DNA from: a virus
DNA length: 22,439 nt
Reading direction: 5' to 3' (one strand)
Virus record (IMG/VR): IMGVR_UViG_3300030328_001986
Coordinates: 1-22,439 of that record
The notes beneath the pieces were generated by a model. It worked only from the letters and a program-made list of their open reading frames with translations. It was not told the DNA's origin and searched no databases. Below, piece after piece: positions 7,801-15,528 of the stretch. The position numbers and the translations under genes are program-made. Numbering within the stretch: the first letter of the stretch is position 1; every line of letters starts with the position of its first letter.

Positions 7801-10800
7801 ATTAACGACATTAGTAAAAATATAGCTGGTTTACTATGTTCAAATCTTATATTGTCATTGTTAAGTTCTCCTAACAAAAAGTCTCCATTACTATCAATTA
7901 TACCGTCCATTATACCAATTACCTCAGCACCTCTTCGCAAAGATGTTGTTGGGTTACTATTTAAAGAAACCATTTGTAAAACAAAATCATGCTCTGATAT
8001 TAAATTTTTGTTTAGTAAATCTGTAAAAAACAATATTTTATCTATAGTTAATTTTTGTGCAAGCTCAGATTCTTTACTAAACTCTTCTTGATCGTAGGTT
8101 GTAGCACCTTTACGTAGTTTTTCTCCTTTGCTAGACTTTATAGTACGCACCATTCTACCAATTACACCTTTACCATCTTTTGGCATTAAATCTAGACTAG
8201 AGTAAGATAACGAGGTATCAGAAGTGAATGCTGCTTTCTGCTCCTCTGTCATTTTAGCTTTAAAGTCTTCTCCTATAAAATTCCAAACCCACAATCTAAA
8301 ATCTAATTTAGCACCACCATCCTCTTTATTCGCCGCAAAGAACTGCTGTCTTTTAGTGCTTTTAGACGGTTTCTTTTTTATCTTCGTGTTAGTACCAGGT
8401 TCGTATACAAATGCCCCGTCGTTTATTTTATATGCAGTAGCGTTTTCTTGCTCGTACATGTATATCATGTCTAAAACCTCATCTACTGATATTTCTTTTT
8501 TAGTACCAATTCTTTTACGCCACTCTTTAAGTATACCGTTTTCTATAAAGTCAGCAACGTTTATTCTTGCTCTATCAACAGAGTCTACATCAAACAACTC
8601 ACTAACACTAGGTGCTTTCCCGTCTTTATTTTTTAATCCAAAAAACTCTATTAATCCTTCGTGTATATTTCCTTTACCTAACCATTTTTTAGCAAAATCT
8701 TCAAAAGATTCTATGTTTTTAACACCTTGAGAAGTTAATATTTCTTCTCTATATATGTATTGCATTATAACCCCAGACTCATTAAACATTTGACCTAAAA
8801 ATTCATTAGCTTGTTTTTTAGTCAAAGTACCATCTTCTGTGAAAACAGATCTTAAATAATTTATTTTTTGAGTTTTTGTCCAATTCTTATCTATCTCTTG
8901 AACTTTTATGCCTAATTCAGGCATTTTTAAATCAATAGACTCTTGAAGATCTGGGTTTTTAATGTAAAATATAGATTCAGCAAAATTAGACAACCCATCT
9001 TCTAAAGAGTTTTTAAGTCTCACGTCTAAATCACCTGTTGCTTCTAAATTTTTTCTATATTGCTGATTAGTTATAGTCCTATCCATAAGAGATAAAACAG
9101 CCAACAGTCTAGCGCTAGTATTTCTATCAACTCTAAAATCATATTTACCGTCAACTCTATATATACCTAGGTACTCTAAAAATTCCTTTTCAGATAAATT
9201 AGGTTTTTTGTATTGAGGATAATTGTTTTTAATTCTTTTTGAACCTTTATTATAACCAAACTTTAAAAGCACGCCAGGCATATTTGTTGATTTAAATGCT
9301 CTAGTATGTCCTTCGTTAAAAATAGCTGATAATATTAAACCAGGACCAACTTTAACAATAAATTGTTGTGCTGACCTAACTTCGTTGCTACCTGCTTTTG
9401 ACTCTTCTTTTCTTAAATTAGCTAAAAAGGTTTTGCTTCTTGGGTTTAATTTTTCAACATCAACACCAGACTCTCTAGCTAATATTTTATAAGTAACACC
9501 TTCTATATTACTTATAGACATATCATCAAAAGGATCAACAATTTCACCAGTTTTGTCATCAATTTTAAGCATATGCTTGTTCATGAGGTTTCTTTCTAGT
9601 TTGTTAATTTGCTCTTGCTCTTTTTCAGATAAATTTTCTTTACCTTTTAATTCTCTATACGATTTTAACTCTGATAAACCTTCTCTTATAATTGTATCGA
9701 CTTCTTCTTCTAAACCTATTTCCTTAGCAACGTTCTTCTTAGGAGCAACATGTCTATCCGCTGCATCAAAATCATCTGGAGTAGTGTCAGTATCAGTACC
9801 AGCGTCAGGTATTTGCCCAACCTTTTCATTATCTATACTTACACTACCTTCTATAGCACCCCTTTGTTCAGCTTTTAAAACATCACCAAACCTTCTTGGT
9901 AATAACATGTTTAAGTATGCACCAAATGGTACTAATGCTGGATCATAACTTTGTGAAAGACTTAATAGTTGATTTGAAAAACCTGATTGAAATTGGGTAA
10001 AAGAAATTCTTTTTCCTTCTTCTAATCCCATTATTTTAGGATTTTTAGCGGCAAAGTCAGATAGAGCAGTTACTAGTGCCATGTTGTTTAAAACTAAATC
10101 GTTCCTTAAATCTTCATCATATTCAAAAGTGCCGTCTTCAAGAACAATTCTAGTTTCTAAAAGCTCTTTTCTTATTCTATCATTTTCCTCTACTATTTTT
10201 CTTGTACTTTCTTTTAGTTTTAAATCACCTATAATTTCAGGCCTATCATATATATTTTTCTTAGTACGACCAGCCCTTGTAGATAAAGAACTAAACGCTA
10301 CGTTTTTATCCCATTGTTCAAGTTTTTTCTTTTTTTCTTCTTCACTTGCTTTTTCAGCAAAATCCATATCAACCTTGATATTTAAACCATTTTTAATGAT
10401 CTTTCTCATACCTGGTGAAAAGTTCTCTCTATCACCATCTAATAACTCGTCGTTGTAATCTTTTATAAAATTCATCATTTCTCTAGCTGGGTTTGTCCCA
10501 GGAAAGAAATCAATATTTATACCTACGTTTCTCAGCGTTCTTCTAACAACACTATGTAACTTCGTTAGCGTGCCATTGCTTATAGCAACGTCCCCTTGTG
10601 CCATTCCCTCTGATAAGACAGTGAACATCTCGTCCCATTCCATGCTTTCTACTTGTTTTTCATAACTAGCAAACTTACCAGTTACATACTTAGAACCCAT
10701 AATGAAACCGTACTTTGACGGATTTTTTAACAGCTCTTGTCTTAATAAATAAGACAATGCTTTTACTTTTTGAGCACCGCCCTTACCCTTTACAGTGTTA

Positions 10801-13800
10801 CGCATAACGGCGTGGAATATCTCGTGAACACCAACACCATAATTATCAGATTTGTTCATAGCGTCCTTATTTATAATAATTATATGGTCACCAGAGTAAT
10901 CGTCATAAAGTATAGTACCAACGCCTTTAAAATCTTTAATTTTTTGAGGCTTAATTTTTTTCTTTTTGCCTTTCTTTTTATTTTCTTCAGAAGCTTTTTC
11001 ATTTCTAGCTTGAATCTCAGCGTTAGCATTCATCACGTGCTTATTGTACTCCTCTTGGTTTTTCGCTTCGTAAACTTTTATGCTTATACCCATGTTGCCT
11101 AAAAGTTTCTTACCTCTTCTTATAGAGTTTTGATACAGTTCCTTTTTCCATTCATTTGGAGTAGATTCTTTTATCTTTACATCTAAAGCCTTTATCTTTT
11201 CGTTTATAGAATTTATTTCTTCTTCGTTAACAGTTTTATCTTTTTTAGTTAACTTATTTTTTCTCTCAATCAATTTGTTTTTTTCAACAAGATTGTCTAT
11301 CATTCCAACTGTTGCAAACTTACCCGAAGAGTTGTAAGCCTGTAAAGTTGCGTAAACATTGTCGTAGGCTTCTTTTTCTCTTTTGTATTCTTCTAAAAAT
11401 ATATCCCTTTTTGCTTTCCACTTTCCATTTTCAGGTCTTTTTAAGAAAAGCGTGTTGTAGTATTTATATTTCTTTTTTAATTCTTTCTGATTTACTACAG
11501 ATTGATCTAATATTTTACTCCCATGCTTATATATCTCAGCATTTAAGTATGTTTTTGTGTTCATAACTACTGAAGCACCTCTCCCCAAACCTAAACCACC
11601 AGCCAATATAGTTGTGCCAACAAGAACTTGTTGTTGAGCATTTACATCGGTAATTTCCTGAGAGTAGTTTGCTAACATACTACCTTTTACAATACCATTC
11701 AACGCTAAGTCGGCTTGCTCTTCAGCATGTTCCTTTAAAAAGTTTACACCAAACTCTCTAACCGCTTGTCTTCTAACTAAGCTCATAGCGCCTGGAACGA
11801 AAGACTGTTTAGTTGTTTCTCCAAAACTTTTTATTCCTTTCTTTTTTAAATCTTTAACAAAACCTTTTAATAAGTTTTTACCACCAAGAGTTTTAAAGAA
11901 GTTTATATCAGGCATTATTAACTGACTTATACCAGTTGCTAAGGCTGTTGCATTACCATATACAAACGCGTCCATACCACTCAGACCGTTTGCTCTACCA
12001 TCAGCAATATTCCCAAGTAAAAGCATTTTTTGATTAGCTTCAATCATTCTGAGTTTTGCAATATAACCTTTTGTAGGTTTCCAATTTTTATGCAAAGAAG
12101 CAACAATATCATCTCCCATTTTTCCAAGACCTAACTTGTTCATGCCCTTGTTAAACTGTGTTGACTTCTGCGCCATTCTTTTACCCATTTGCTGAGCACC
12201 ACCAATTAAGCTATGGCCTGTTTTACCATATTTCATTGTTTTAAGCGCTAAAACCCTAGTATAACCAAATAAATTAGCCGCTGTTTTACCAACGGTGTAC
12301 GTAGAGAAATTATAAGCTTCAGGATTTGTTAAGTCTTTAAATACATTACCACTAGGTTTGTCCACGCCTTTAAACAGCACGTCAATATTATTTGTTGGCA
12401 CAATGTTAGTAAAAGCCATACCACCTAAAAAATCAAACCACTGATCCATAGCGCTGTAACGGTCCTCATCTGGCGTGCTATCAAAAAAATCATATAAACC
12501 GGCGATTCCAGTACCAATAGCTAAAGCACCAGCGGTGTAAGGATTAGAAAGAAGTGAATACAAACCTTTATACCTGTATATTTCTTGATACCCAGTAGCT
12601 GCTATGTCAATAGTGGCGCCAAAAAAATTAGAGGTAAATTTGTCGTTGTACCACTCGTCAAACTTTTTGTTCTCTGCACTTCTTATAAAAGAAGATTGTT
12701 TGCTTATACCTATGTTTGGATCTAATAACAATCCTTCCCATAAATCTGTTTGGGCTTTTAACACAGAATCACTTTGGTTTAAAAGTTCTGTTTGTCTTTT
12801 TGTTAAATCAATTTGCGTTGATAATAAGTAGTCATATTCAACATCAAGATCTTTTATTCTACCATTTATATCAAAAAGCTTGTCCTTATCTTCATTGGTC
12901 ATCTGCCTTTTTATAGTAGACGGGAAATAAGCTTCCCTACCAGATGCAGTGAAAAAATAATCTCCATATCTATCTTTAACGGCTCTTAAGTCTTTATCAA
13001 CATCTTCTTTCTCAGTGTTAAAATCGGCATATCTATCTTCAAATTCTACTCTATCTTCATTAAATATAGTGGTAGCTTCGTTTATCTTTGCTATTGACTG
13101 GTCAAATATCTTCTGTTGTTTTTCAATAACATTAATCTTTGCCATTGTCACAACGTCTTCTTTTGTATAACCTGCGTTCCTAAACGCGGCCATATCACCT
13201 AGTCTAACTCTTTTTTGTATTTCCGGTGGCACTATGTTTAGTATCTCGTATTTCATAGCCTCCTCGAACTCTCCAAAGTCTAGCTCCTCTTTATGTGGTA
13301 TGTCTTTAAAAGCAAGATTAATCAAACCTCTTATAACGCTGTTACCAGAAGCGTCTTTTCTTTTCATAGTTGTAATCTCGTCAAAGAATTCATCTGCATT
13401 ATTAACATGCTTTTTGCTGTTATTATAATACGTGCCTTGATTTGCTGGTTGATTTTCCCTACTATTTACAAAAGCTTTTTTACTATTGTACAAGTCCCCA
13501 GGGCTCTCACCCTCTACGTACTCCCCATCAACTCCCACTGTGACAGAAAAACCATTCCCAACGTCTATTACTTTAGGTTTGCTTGCCGCCGCTTTTTTTA
13601 ACTTTTTCAAGTCTATATTATTGTTAATGGATAAATCAAGATCAACATCAGTGTATGTTGTACCGTCTTCAAAAGTGTAAGCCGTGTTTCCCATGTAACT
13701 ATCTACCTTATAGCTACCATGATCCGAAACTAAACTCTTAAGCACGCTCATTCTAGTTTTTGGCGCATCTGTTTCGCTAGCAGTTTCTGTTTCAACACCT

Positions 13801-15509
13801 ATATCATCATCATCTTCTTCTATCTCTACAATTTCTTCTGTAGGAGTTTCAATTTCTACATTTTCTGCACCCATAGAGAATATTGGTGGAGCTGGTGCTT
13901 CCTCTAAATTACTTTCTAAGTCTGATTTTTTACTTATTTCATTTAAAACTCCTTGTGGATCTTTTAAATACTGCTCAACAGTATAACCTTGTTTTTCTAA
14001 CGCCGCAACATATTTTGGGTTTTTAGAGTTTTCTAAAGCTTGCTTAGCAGATGGTAATACAAAGGGAGTGGACTCAGTTTCGTCCTCGTCTGTACCTGCG
14101 GTTGTAGTTGTAGTTGTGATAGATCCAGGCATAAGACTTGAAACTGCCTGCGTGTTTGGGTTGAATATAAAGTTAGTCTCCGCTTCGTTTTCATTGGCTA
14201 CATAATTAATCTCGTTGCCAAAATCTAAAGGATAGTTTTTGTTTTTAAAAATATTGCCACTACCTTTTTCTTTTTTAACTTTTTTCTTTTTGTTTTCTTC
14301 TTTTTTAACAATTTCTTCCTCTTCTTGATTTTTACCATCTTTCTCAGATTCTTCTATAGCTTTTAAATACCTCATTTTAGCTTTCATATAACTTCTAGAA
14401 TCTGTAAAATCACCGTAGTTTGGTTTTAAAGGTAGCTGAGTAGTTGCATCGGCCTCTAACACTTCTTTGCTAACAATAGGATCTGCTGTTATTGGCTTAA
14501 GATCTTTTTCTTCTACAGGTATTTCTTTAACAGGTAGTGTTTTTACTACATCAGGACCAGCTTCTCCACCACTTACAGTTACCTCGTCAAGAGTACCAGC
14601 ATCATACGTAGTGTCGTCAACAATATCTTCTTCTTTTTTCTTTTCTTTTTCCCAATCTTCCTTTTTTGGAAGTTCTGTAGTAATTGTGGGCGTTGTTTCG
14701 CCAGGTTTAGGCCCTTGATCTTCTGGACCAACTGGTCTTCCCTCCATGTCTGTTGGGTACTCAGTTCCAGCAATGTGTGTATCTGGATCTTTAGAGATAG
14801 GAAGAGGTTTAGGTCCTTTGTGAGTCGTCTTTTGAGATGGGTCATCAAGAATTGTTAAAGGCTTATAGTACATGTTGATTATAGAGTCTTGATAACCAAC
14901 ACTAGTAGCGTAGCCCGCGTCTTGAATCTTTTTTATTTGAGCAACCGCATCATCACCTTCTTTTATACCACCAAACTTAGCCCACCATCTAACTTGATGG
15001 TCTATACCTTTTTGCGGTGTATCAAAAGTTAAAAAGGGCTGTCCAAGATTTGCTGTCCAAATTTCTTGATCACCCTCCATTCTTTTTGTTAAATAAGTTT
15101 TGTTACCCTTTTTTTCTTCTGCTTTTTTATAAGCAAGATATTCTTTTTCTGATTTAAAATCTTCATGAGTACCCATTGATGTCCAACCAGATATATCTTT
15201 TCTACCAGTAGGCGTCTTTCCACCTTTCCAAGCTTCTATTTGCACATCGCTGGCTTTTAAACCACCAAAATTATTATGACCAAAAGACAGGCCTGACACA
15301 CCCCACTCTGACTCTTTTATCATTTGAGCTAAAATTAATTTAGGGTCTAAATTTGTAGCGCCTTCTTTATATTCACCTTTTTTATGCATTTCTACAGCAT
15401 TTTCTACCATAGGTAAATAATACTCTACAAAACTATCTTGAAAAGCTTTTTTTTCTGTTTTGCTTAACGCTTGGTATTCTTTTCTATTAAGTTGCTTAAA
15501 TTCAGCCAT
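4863..15509 (-). CDS. Giant internal virion/ejection polyprotein (glucosaminidase, HExxH, sigma-2-like, HAD)
   Basis: 3548 aa, uninterrupted. Order: glucosaminidase-like domain ~25-222; acidic/Lys-rich low-complexity linker ~225-620; helical middle with hydrophobic Gly/Ala stretches at ~993-1010 and ~1297-1312; coiled coil ~1380-1450; HEIFH metalloprotease-like motif 1562-1566; sigma-70 region-2-like segment ~1800-1892; HAD phosphatase-like domain ~2700-2870; conserved-looking helical C-terminal region with a hydrophobic segment ~3345-3368, six Asp at 3369-3374, and a Lys/Arg/Ser tail. Its position after gp14-like and gp15-like genes, plus an N-terminal wall hydrolase, matches the layout of T7 gp16, the ejected core protein with transglycosylase. 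Phages with such large multi-domain 'polyvalent' proteins are known. Inferred: packaged in the virion and ejected into the cell, opening peptidoglycan and delivering effector domains. Cleavage into smaller products is possible. Confidence 0.9.
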   Translation of the reverse strand: MAEFKQLNRKEYQALSKTEKKAFQDSFVEYYLPMVENAVEMHKKGEYKEGATNLDPKLILAQMIKESEWGVSGLSFGHNNFGGLKASDVQIEAWKGGKTPTGRKDISGWTSMGTHEDFKSEKEYLAYKKAEEKKGNKTYLTKRMEGDQEIWTANLGQPFLTFDTPQKGIDHQVRWWAKFGGIKEGDDAVAQIKKIQDAGYATSVGYQDSIINMYYKPLTILDDPSQKTTHKGPKPLPISKDPDTHIAGTEYPTDMEGRPVGPEDQGPKPGETTPTITTELPKKEDWEKEKKKEEDIVDDTTYDAGTLDEVTVSGGEAGPDVVKTLPVKEIPVEEKDLKPITADPIVSKEVLEADATTQLPLKPNYGDFTDSRSYMKAKMRYLKAIEESEKDGKNQEEEEIVKKEENKKKKVKKEKGSGNIFKNKNYPLDFGNEINYVANENEAETNFIFNPNTQAVSSLMPGSITTTTTTAGTDEDETESTPFVLPSAKQALENSKNPKYVAALEKQGYTVEQYLKDPQGVLNEISKKSDLESNLEEAPAPPIFSMGAENVEIETPTEEIVEIEEDDDDIGVETETASETDAPKTRMSVLKSLVSDHGSYKVDSYMGNTAYTFEDGTTYTDVDLDLSINNNIDLKKLKKAAASKPKVIDVGNGFSVTVGVDGEYVEGESPGDLYNSKKAFVNSRENQPANQGTYYNNSKKHVNNADEFFDEITTMKRKDASGNSVIRGLINLAFKDIPHKEELDFGEFEEAMKYEILNIVPPEIQKRVRLGDMAAFRNAGYTKEDVVTMAKINVIEKQQKIFDQSIAKINEATTIFNEDRVEFEDRYADFNTEKEDVDKDLRAVKDRYGDYFFTASGREAYFPSTIKRQMTNEDKDKLFDINGRIKDLDVEYDYLLSTQIDLTKRQTELLNQSDSVLKAQTDLWEGLLLDPNIGISKQSSFIRSAENKKFDEWYNDKFTSNFFGATIDIAATGYQEIYRYKGLYSLLSNPYTAGALAIGTGIAGLYDFFDSTPDEDRYSAMDQWFDFLGGMAFTNIVPTNNIDVLFKGVDKPSGNVFKDLTNPEAYNFSTYTVGKTAANLFGYTRVLALKTMKYGKTGHSLIGGAQQMGKRMAQKSTQFNKGMNKLGLGKMGDDIVASLHKNWKPTKGYIAKLRMIEANQKMLLLGNIADGRANGLSGMDAFVYGNATALATGISQLIMPDINFFKTLGGKNLLKGFVKDLKKKGIKSFGETTKQSFVPGAMSLVRRQAVREFGVNFLKEHAEEQADLALNGIVKGSMLANYSQEITDVNAQQQVLVGTTILAGGLGLGRGASVVMNTKTYLNAEIYKHGSKILDQSVVNQKELKKKYKYYNTLFLKRPENGKWKAKRDIFLEEYKREKEAYDNVYATLQAYNSSGKFATVGMIDNLVEKNKLIERKNKLTKKDKTVNEEEINSINEKIKALDVKIKESTPNEWKKELYQNSIRRGKKLLGNMGISIKVYEAKNQEEYNKHVMNANAEIQARNEKASEENKKKGKKKKIKPQKIKDFKGVGTILYDDYSGDHIIIINKDAMNKSDNYGVGVHEIFHAVMRNTVKGKGGAQKVKALSYLLRQELLKNPSKYGFIMGSKYVTGKFASYEKQVESMEWDEMFTVLSEGMAQGDVAISNGTLTKLHSVVRRTLRNVGINIDFFPGTNPAREMMNFIKDYNDELLDGDRENFSPGMRKIIKNGLNIKVDMDFAEKASEEEKKKKLEQWDKNVAFSSLSTRAGRTKKNIYDRPEIIGDLKLKESTRKIVEENDRIRKELLETRIVLEDGTFEYDEDLRNDLVLNNMALVTALSDFAAKNPKIMGLEEGKRISFTQFQSGFSNQLLSLSQSYDPALVPFGAYLNMLLPRRFGDVLKAEQRGAIEGSVSIDNEKVGQIPDAGTDTDTTPDDFDAADRHVAPKKNVAKEIGLEEEVDTIIREGLSELKSYRELKGKENLSEKEQEQINKLERNLMNKHMLKIDDKTGEIVDPFDDMSISNIEGVTYKILARESGVDVEKLNPRSKTFLANLRKEESKAGSNEVRSAQQFIVKVGPGLILSAIFNEGHTRAFKSTNMPGVLLKFGYNKGSKRIKNNYPQYKKPNLSEKEFLEYLGIYRVDGKYDFRVDRNTSARLLAVLSLMDRTITNQQYRKNLEATGDLDVRLKNSLEDGLSNFAESIFYIKNPDLQESIDLKMPELGIKVQEIDKNWTKTQKINYLRSVFTEDGTLTKKQANEFLGQMFNESGVIMQYIYREEILTSQGVKNIESFEDFAKKWLGKGNIHEGLIEFFGLKNKDGKAPSVSELFDVDSVDRARINVADFIENGILKEWRKRIGTKKEISVDEVLDMIYMYEQENATAYKINDGAFVYEPGTNTKIKKKPSKSTKRQQFFAANKEDGGAKLDFRLWVWNFIGEDFKAKMTEEQKAAFTSDTSLSYSSLDLMPKDGKGVIGRMVRTIKSSKGEKLRKGATTYDQEEFSKESELAQKLTIDKILFFTDLLNKNLISEHDFVLQMVSLNSNPTTSLRRGAEVIGIMDGIIDSNGDFLLGELNNDNIRFEHSKPAIFLLMSLIKIAQDPKVKNKRVAMDLEYVDYKVSIINKDADGTLDTAGFKYLMYDGYESGNIDGWVGRMFNDYNLGFDFVKPIRLIEDVVKGKMDGVVYGETHNVASDLLPKSKNEIDQDVKINELTRLANSINYNRESRGMSTFDFDETLIIDGKNFVTAIDPVTGEKTKISSAEWPTKGPEFQEKGFKFDFKDFVNVRGGTDGPLLQKMKNQIKKFGPNNVFVLTARMQESDVAIHGWLKSKGINIPMKNITGLGNSTGEAKAMWMLDKFTEGYNDMYFVDDALSNVKAVKNVLDQLDIKSKVQQVISSKSIDFDRDFNEILEESTGTEASKRFSDAKARRRGEGKGKFNIFIPPGAEDFLGLIYQFLGKGKLGEKQFKFFKKTLIDPLNRAYRDLNKAKQAIANDFAALKKKMPDVKKILFNTIGDSDFTYNDAIRVYLWDKAGFEIPGISKSDQKELVETVKNDARLKAFADMLSILSRQKDGYVPPTVTWLSEDIRADLKNATDKVGRKQFFAEFLENMKIIFSPENMNKIEAIYGKAFREALEDMLYRIENGTNRSFGSNKLVNDFMNWINGSIGTTMFFNARSAVLQTLSMVNFINFQDNNIFAAAKAFANQKQFWADFIMIFNSDMLKQRRSGLNIDVNASELTDYISSRGSGANKYKAAINYLLSKGFLPTQIADSFAIAMGGASFYRNRFNKYVKEGMSISQAKEKAFQDFQAIAEETQQSARPDMISQQQASVLGRIILAFQNTPMQYARLMKKAMLDLVNGRGDAKANVSRIIYYGAVQNIIFYSLQTALFAMMFDDDDDDEKFDKKKERVLNGSIDSILRGMGVQGAIVSTLKNMIRAFYKEQQKSFNKDESAVIMEMVNLSPPLGIKLRKIRDAERTLRWEKDLVEEIPFYNLKNPAWEAGFSFTQALTNVPLSRLHQKTVNMSDAISQDMEAWQRIALMMGWTKWNLGIEDKSKKRTSSKKRSTRSRRKISY
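6900..7412 (-). other. HAD-superfamily phosphatase-like domain of the giant protein
   Basis: Residues ~2700-2870. Motif I is STFDFDETLI (Asp2707 and Asp2709). Motif II is NVFVLTARM (Thr2788). The acidic motif is MYFVDDALSNVKAV (Asp2844, Asp2845). Order and spacing are those of an HAD hydrolase, and all catalytic positions I can place are present. Substrate unknown. Confidence 0.78.
9834..10112 (-). other. Sigma-70 region-2-like segment of the giant protein
   Basis: Residues ~1800-1892 follow the order of conserved positions in sigma region 2: NDLVLNNMALVTALSDFAAK (compare the N-L-x-L-V helix), FTQFQSGFSNQLLSLSQSYD (compare the Q-x-G...L-x-x-A...F/YD core), PFGAYLNMLLPRRFGDVLK (compare F-S/G-x-Y-A...I-R-x-x-I), then EQRG and a short SVSID. 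The likeness is by eye only, and the -10 recognition residues are not clearly conserved. A helical structural domain is the alternative. Confidence 0.42.
10590..10922 (-). other. HExxH zinc-metalloprotease-like segment of the giant protein
   Basis: Residues ~1530-1640. VHEIFHAVM places the HExxH at 1562-1566, preceded by a strand-rich stretch (GVGTILYDDYSGDHIIIIN). The helix SMEWDEMFTVLSEG downstream offers Glu1627 as a possible third zinc ligand, as in gluzincin-type proteases. The pattern is good, but the family is not identified. Confidence 0.6.
14844..15437 (-). other. N-terminal glucosaminidase-like (GH73/FlgJ-type) domain of the giant protein
   Basis: Residues ~25-222. LDPKLILAQMIKESEWGVSG carries the probable catalytic Glu66, in the family pattern of a hydrophobic helix followed by E-S-x-W-G-x-S. 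HNNFGGLK (79-85) matches the usual NNxFGIK segment. Later come FLTFDTPQKGIDHQVRWW and GYATSVGYQDSIINMY, the last matching the YAT...Y...I motif of such hydrolases. Predicted to cleave glycan strands of peptidoglycan during genome entry. Confidence 0.8.
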
Positions 15510-15528
15510 CTATAATTATTTGATTTTA

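Noticed and set aside
8224-8730. Plus-strand ORF of 168 codons
   Set aside because: It lies fully inside the giant minus-strand gene; its Ser/Phe/Leu-rich composition is that of an antisense shadow, and no domain is seen. Other plus-strand ORFs in 9553-13680 and elsewhere were dismissed for the same reason.
10250-10300. TRAGR as the TxxGR motif of the N4-type virion RNA polymerase
   Set aside because: A three-residue pattern match in a very long protein is expected by chance, and no accompanying polymerase motifs were found.
14579-14848. Minus-strand 89-codon ORF overlapping the giant gene
   Set aside because: It is an alternative frame of the low-complexity linker; the Lys/Leu-rich product arises from the A-rich coding sequence.
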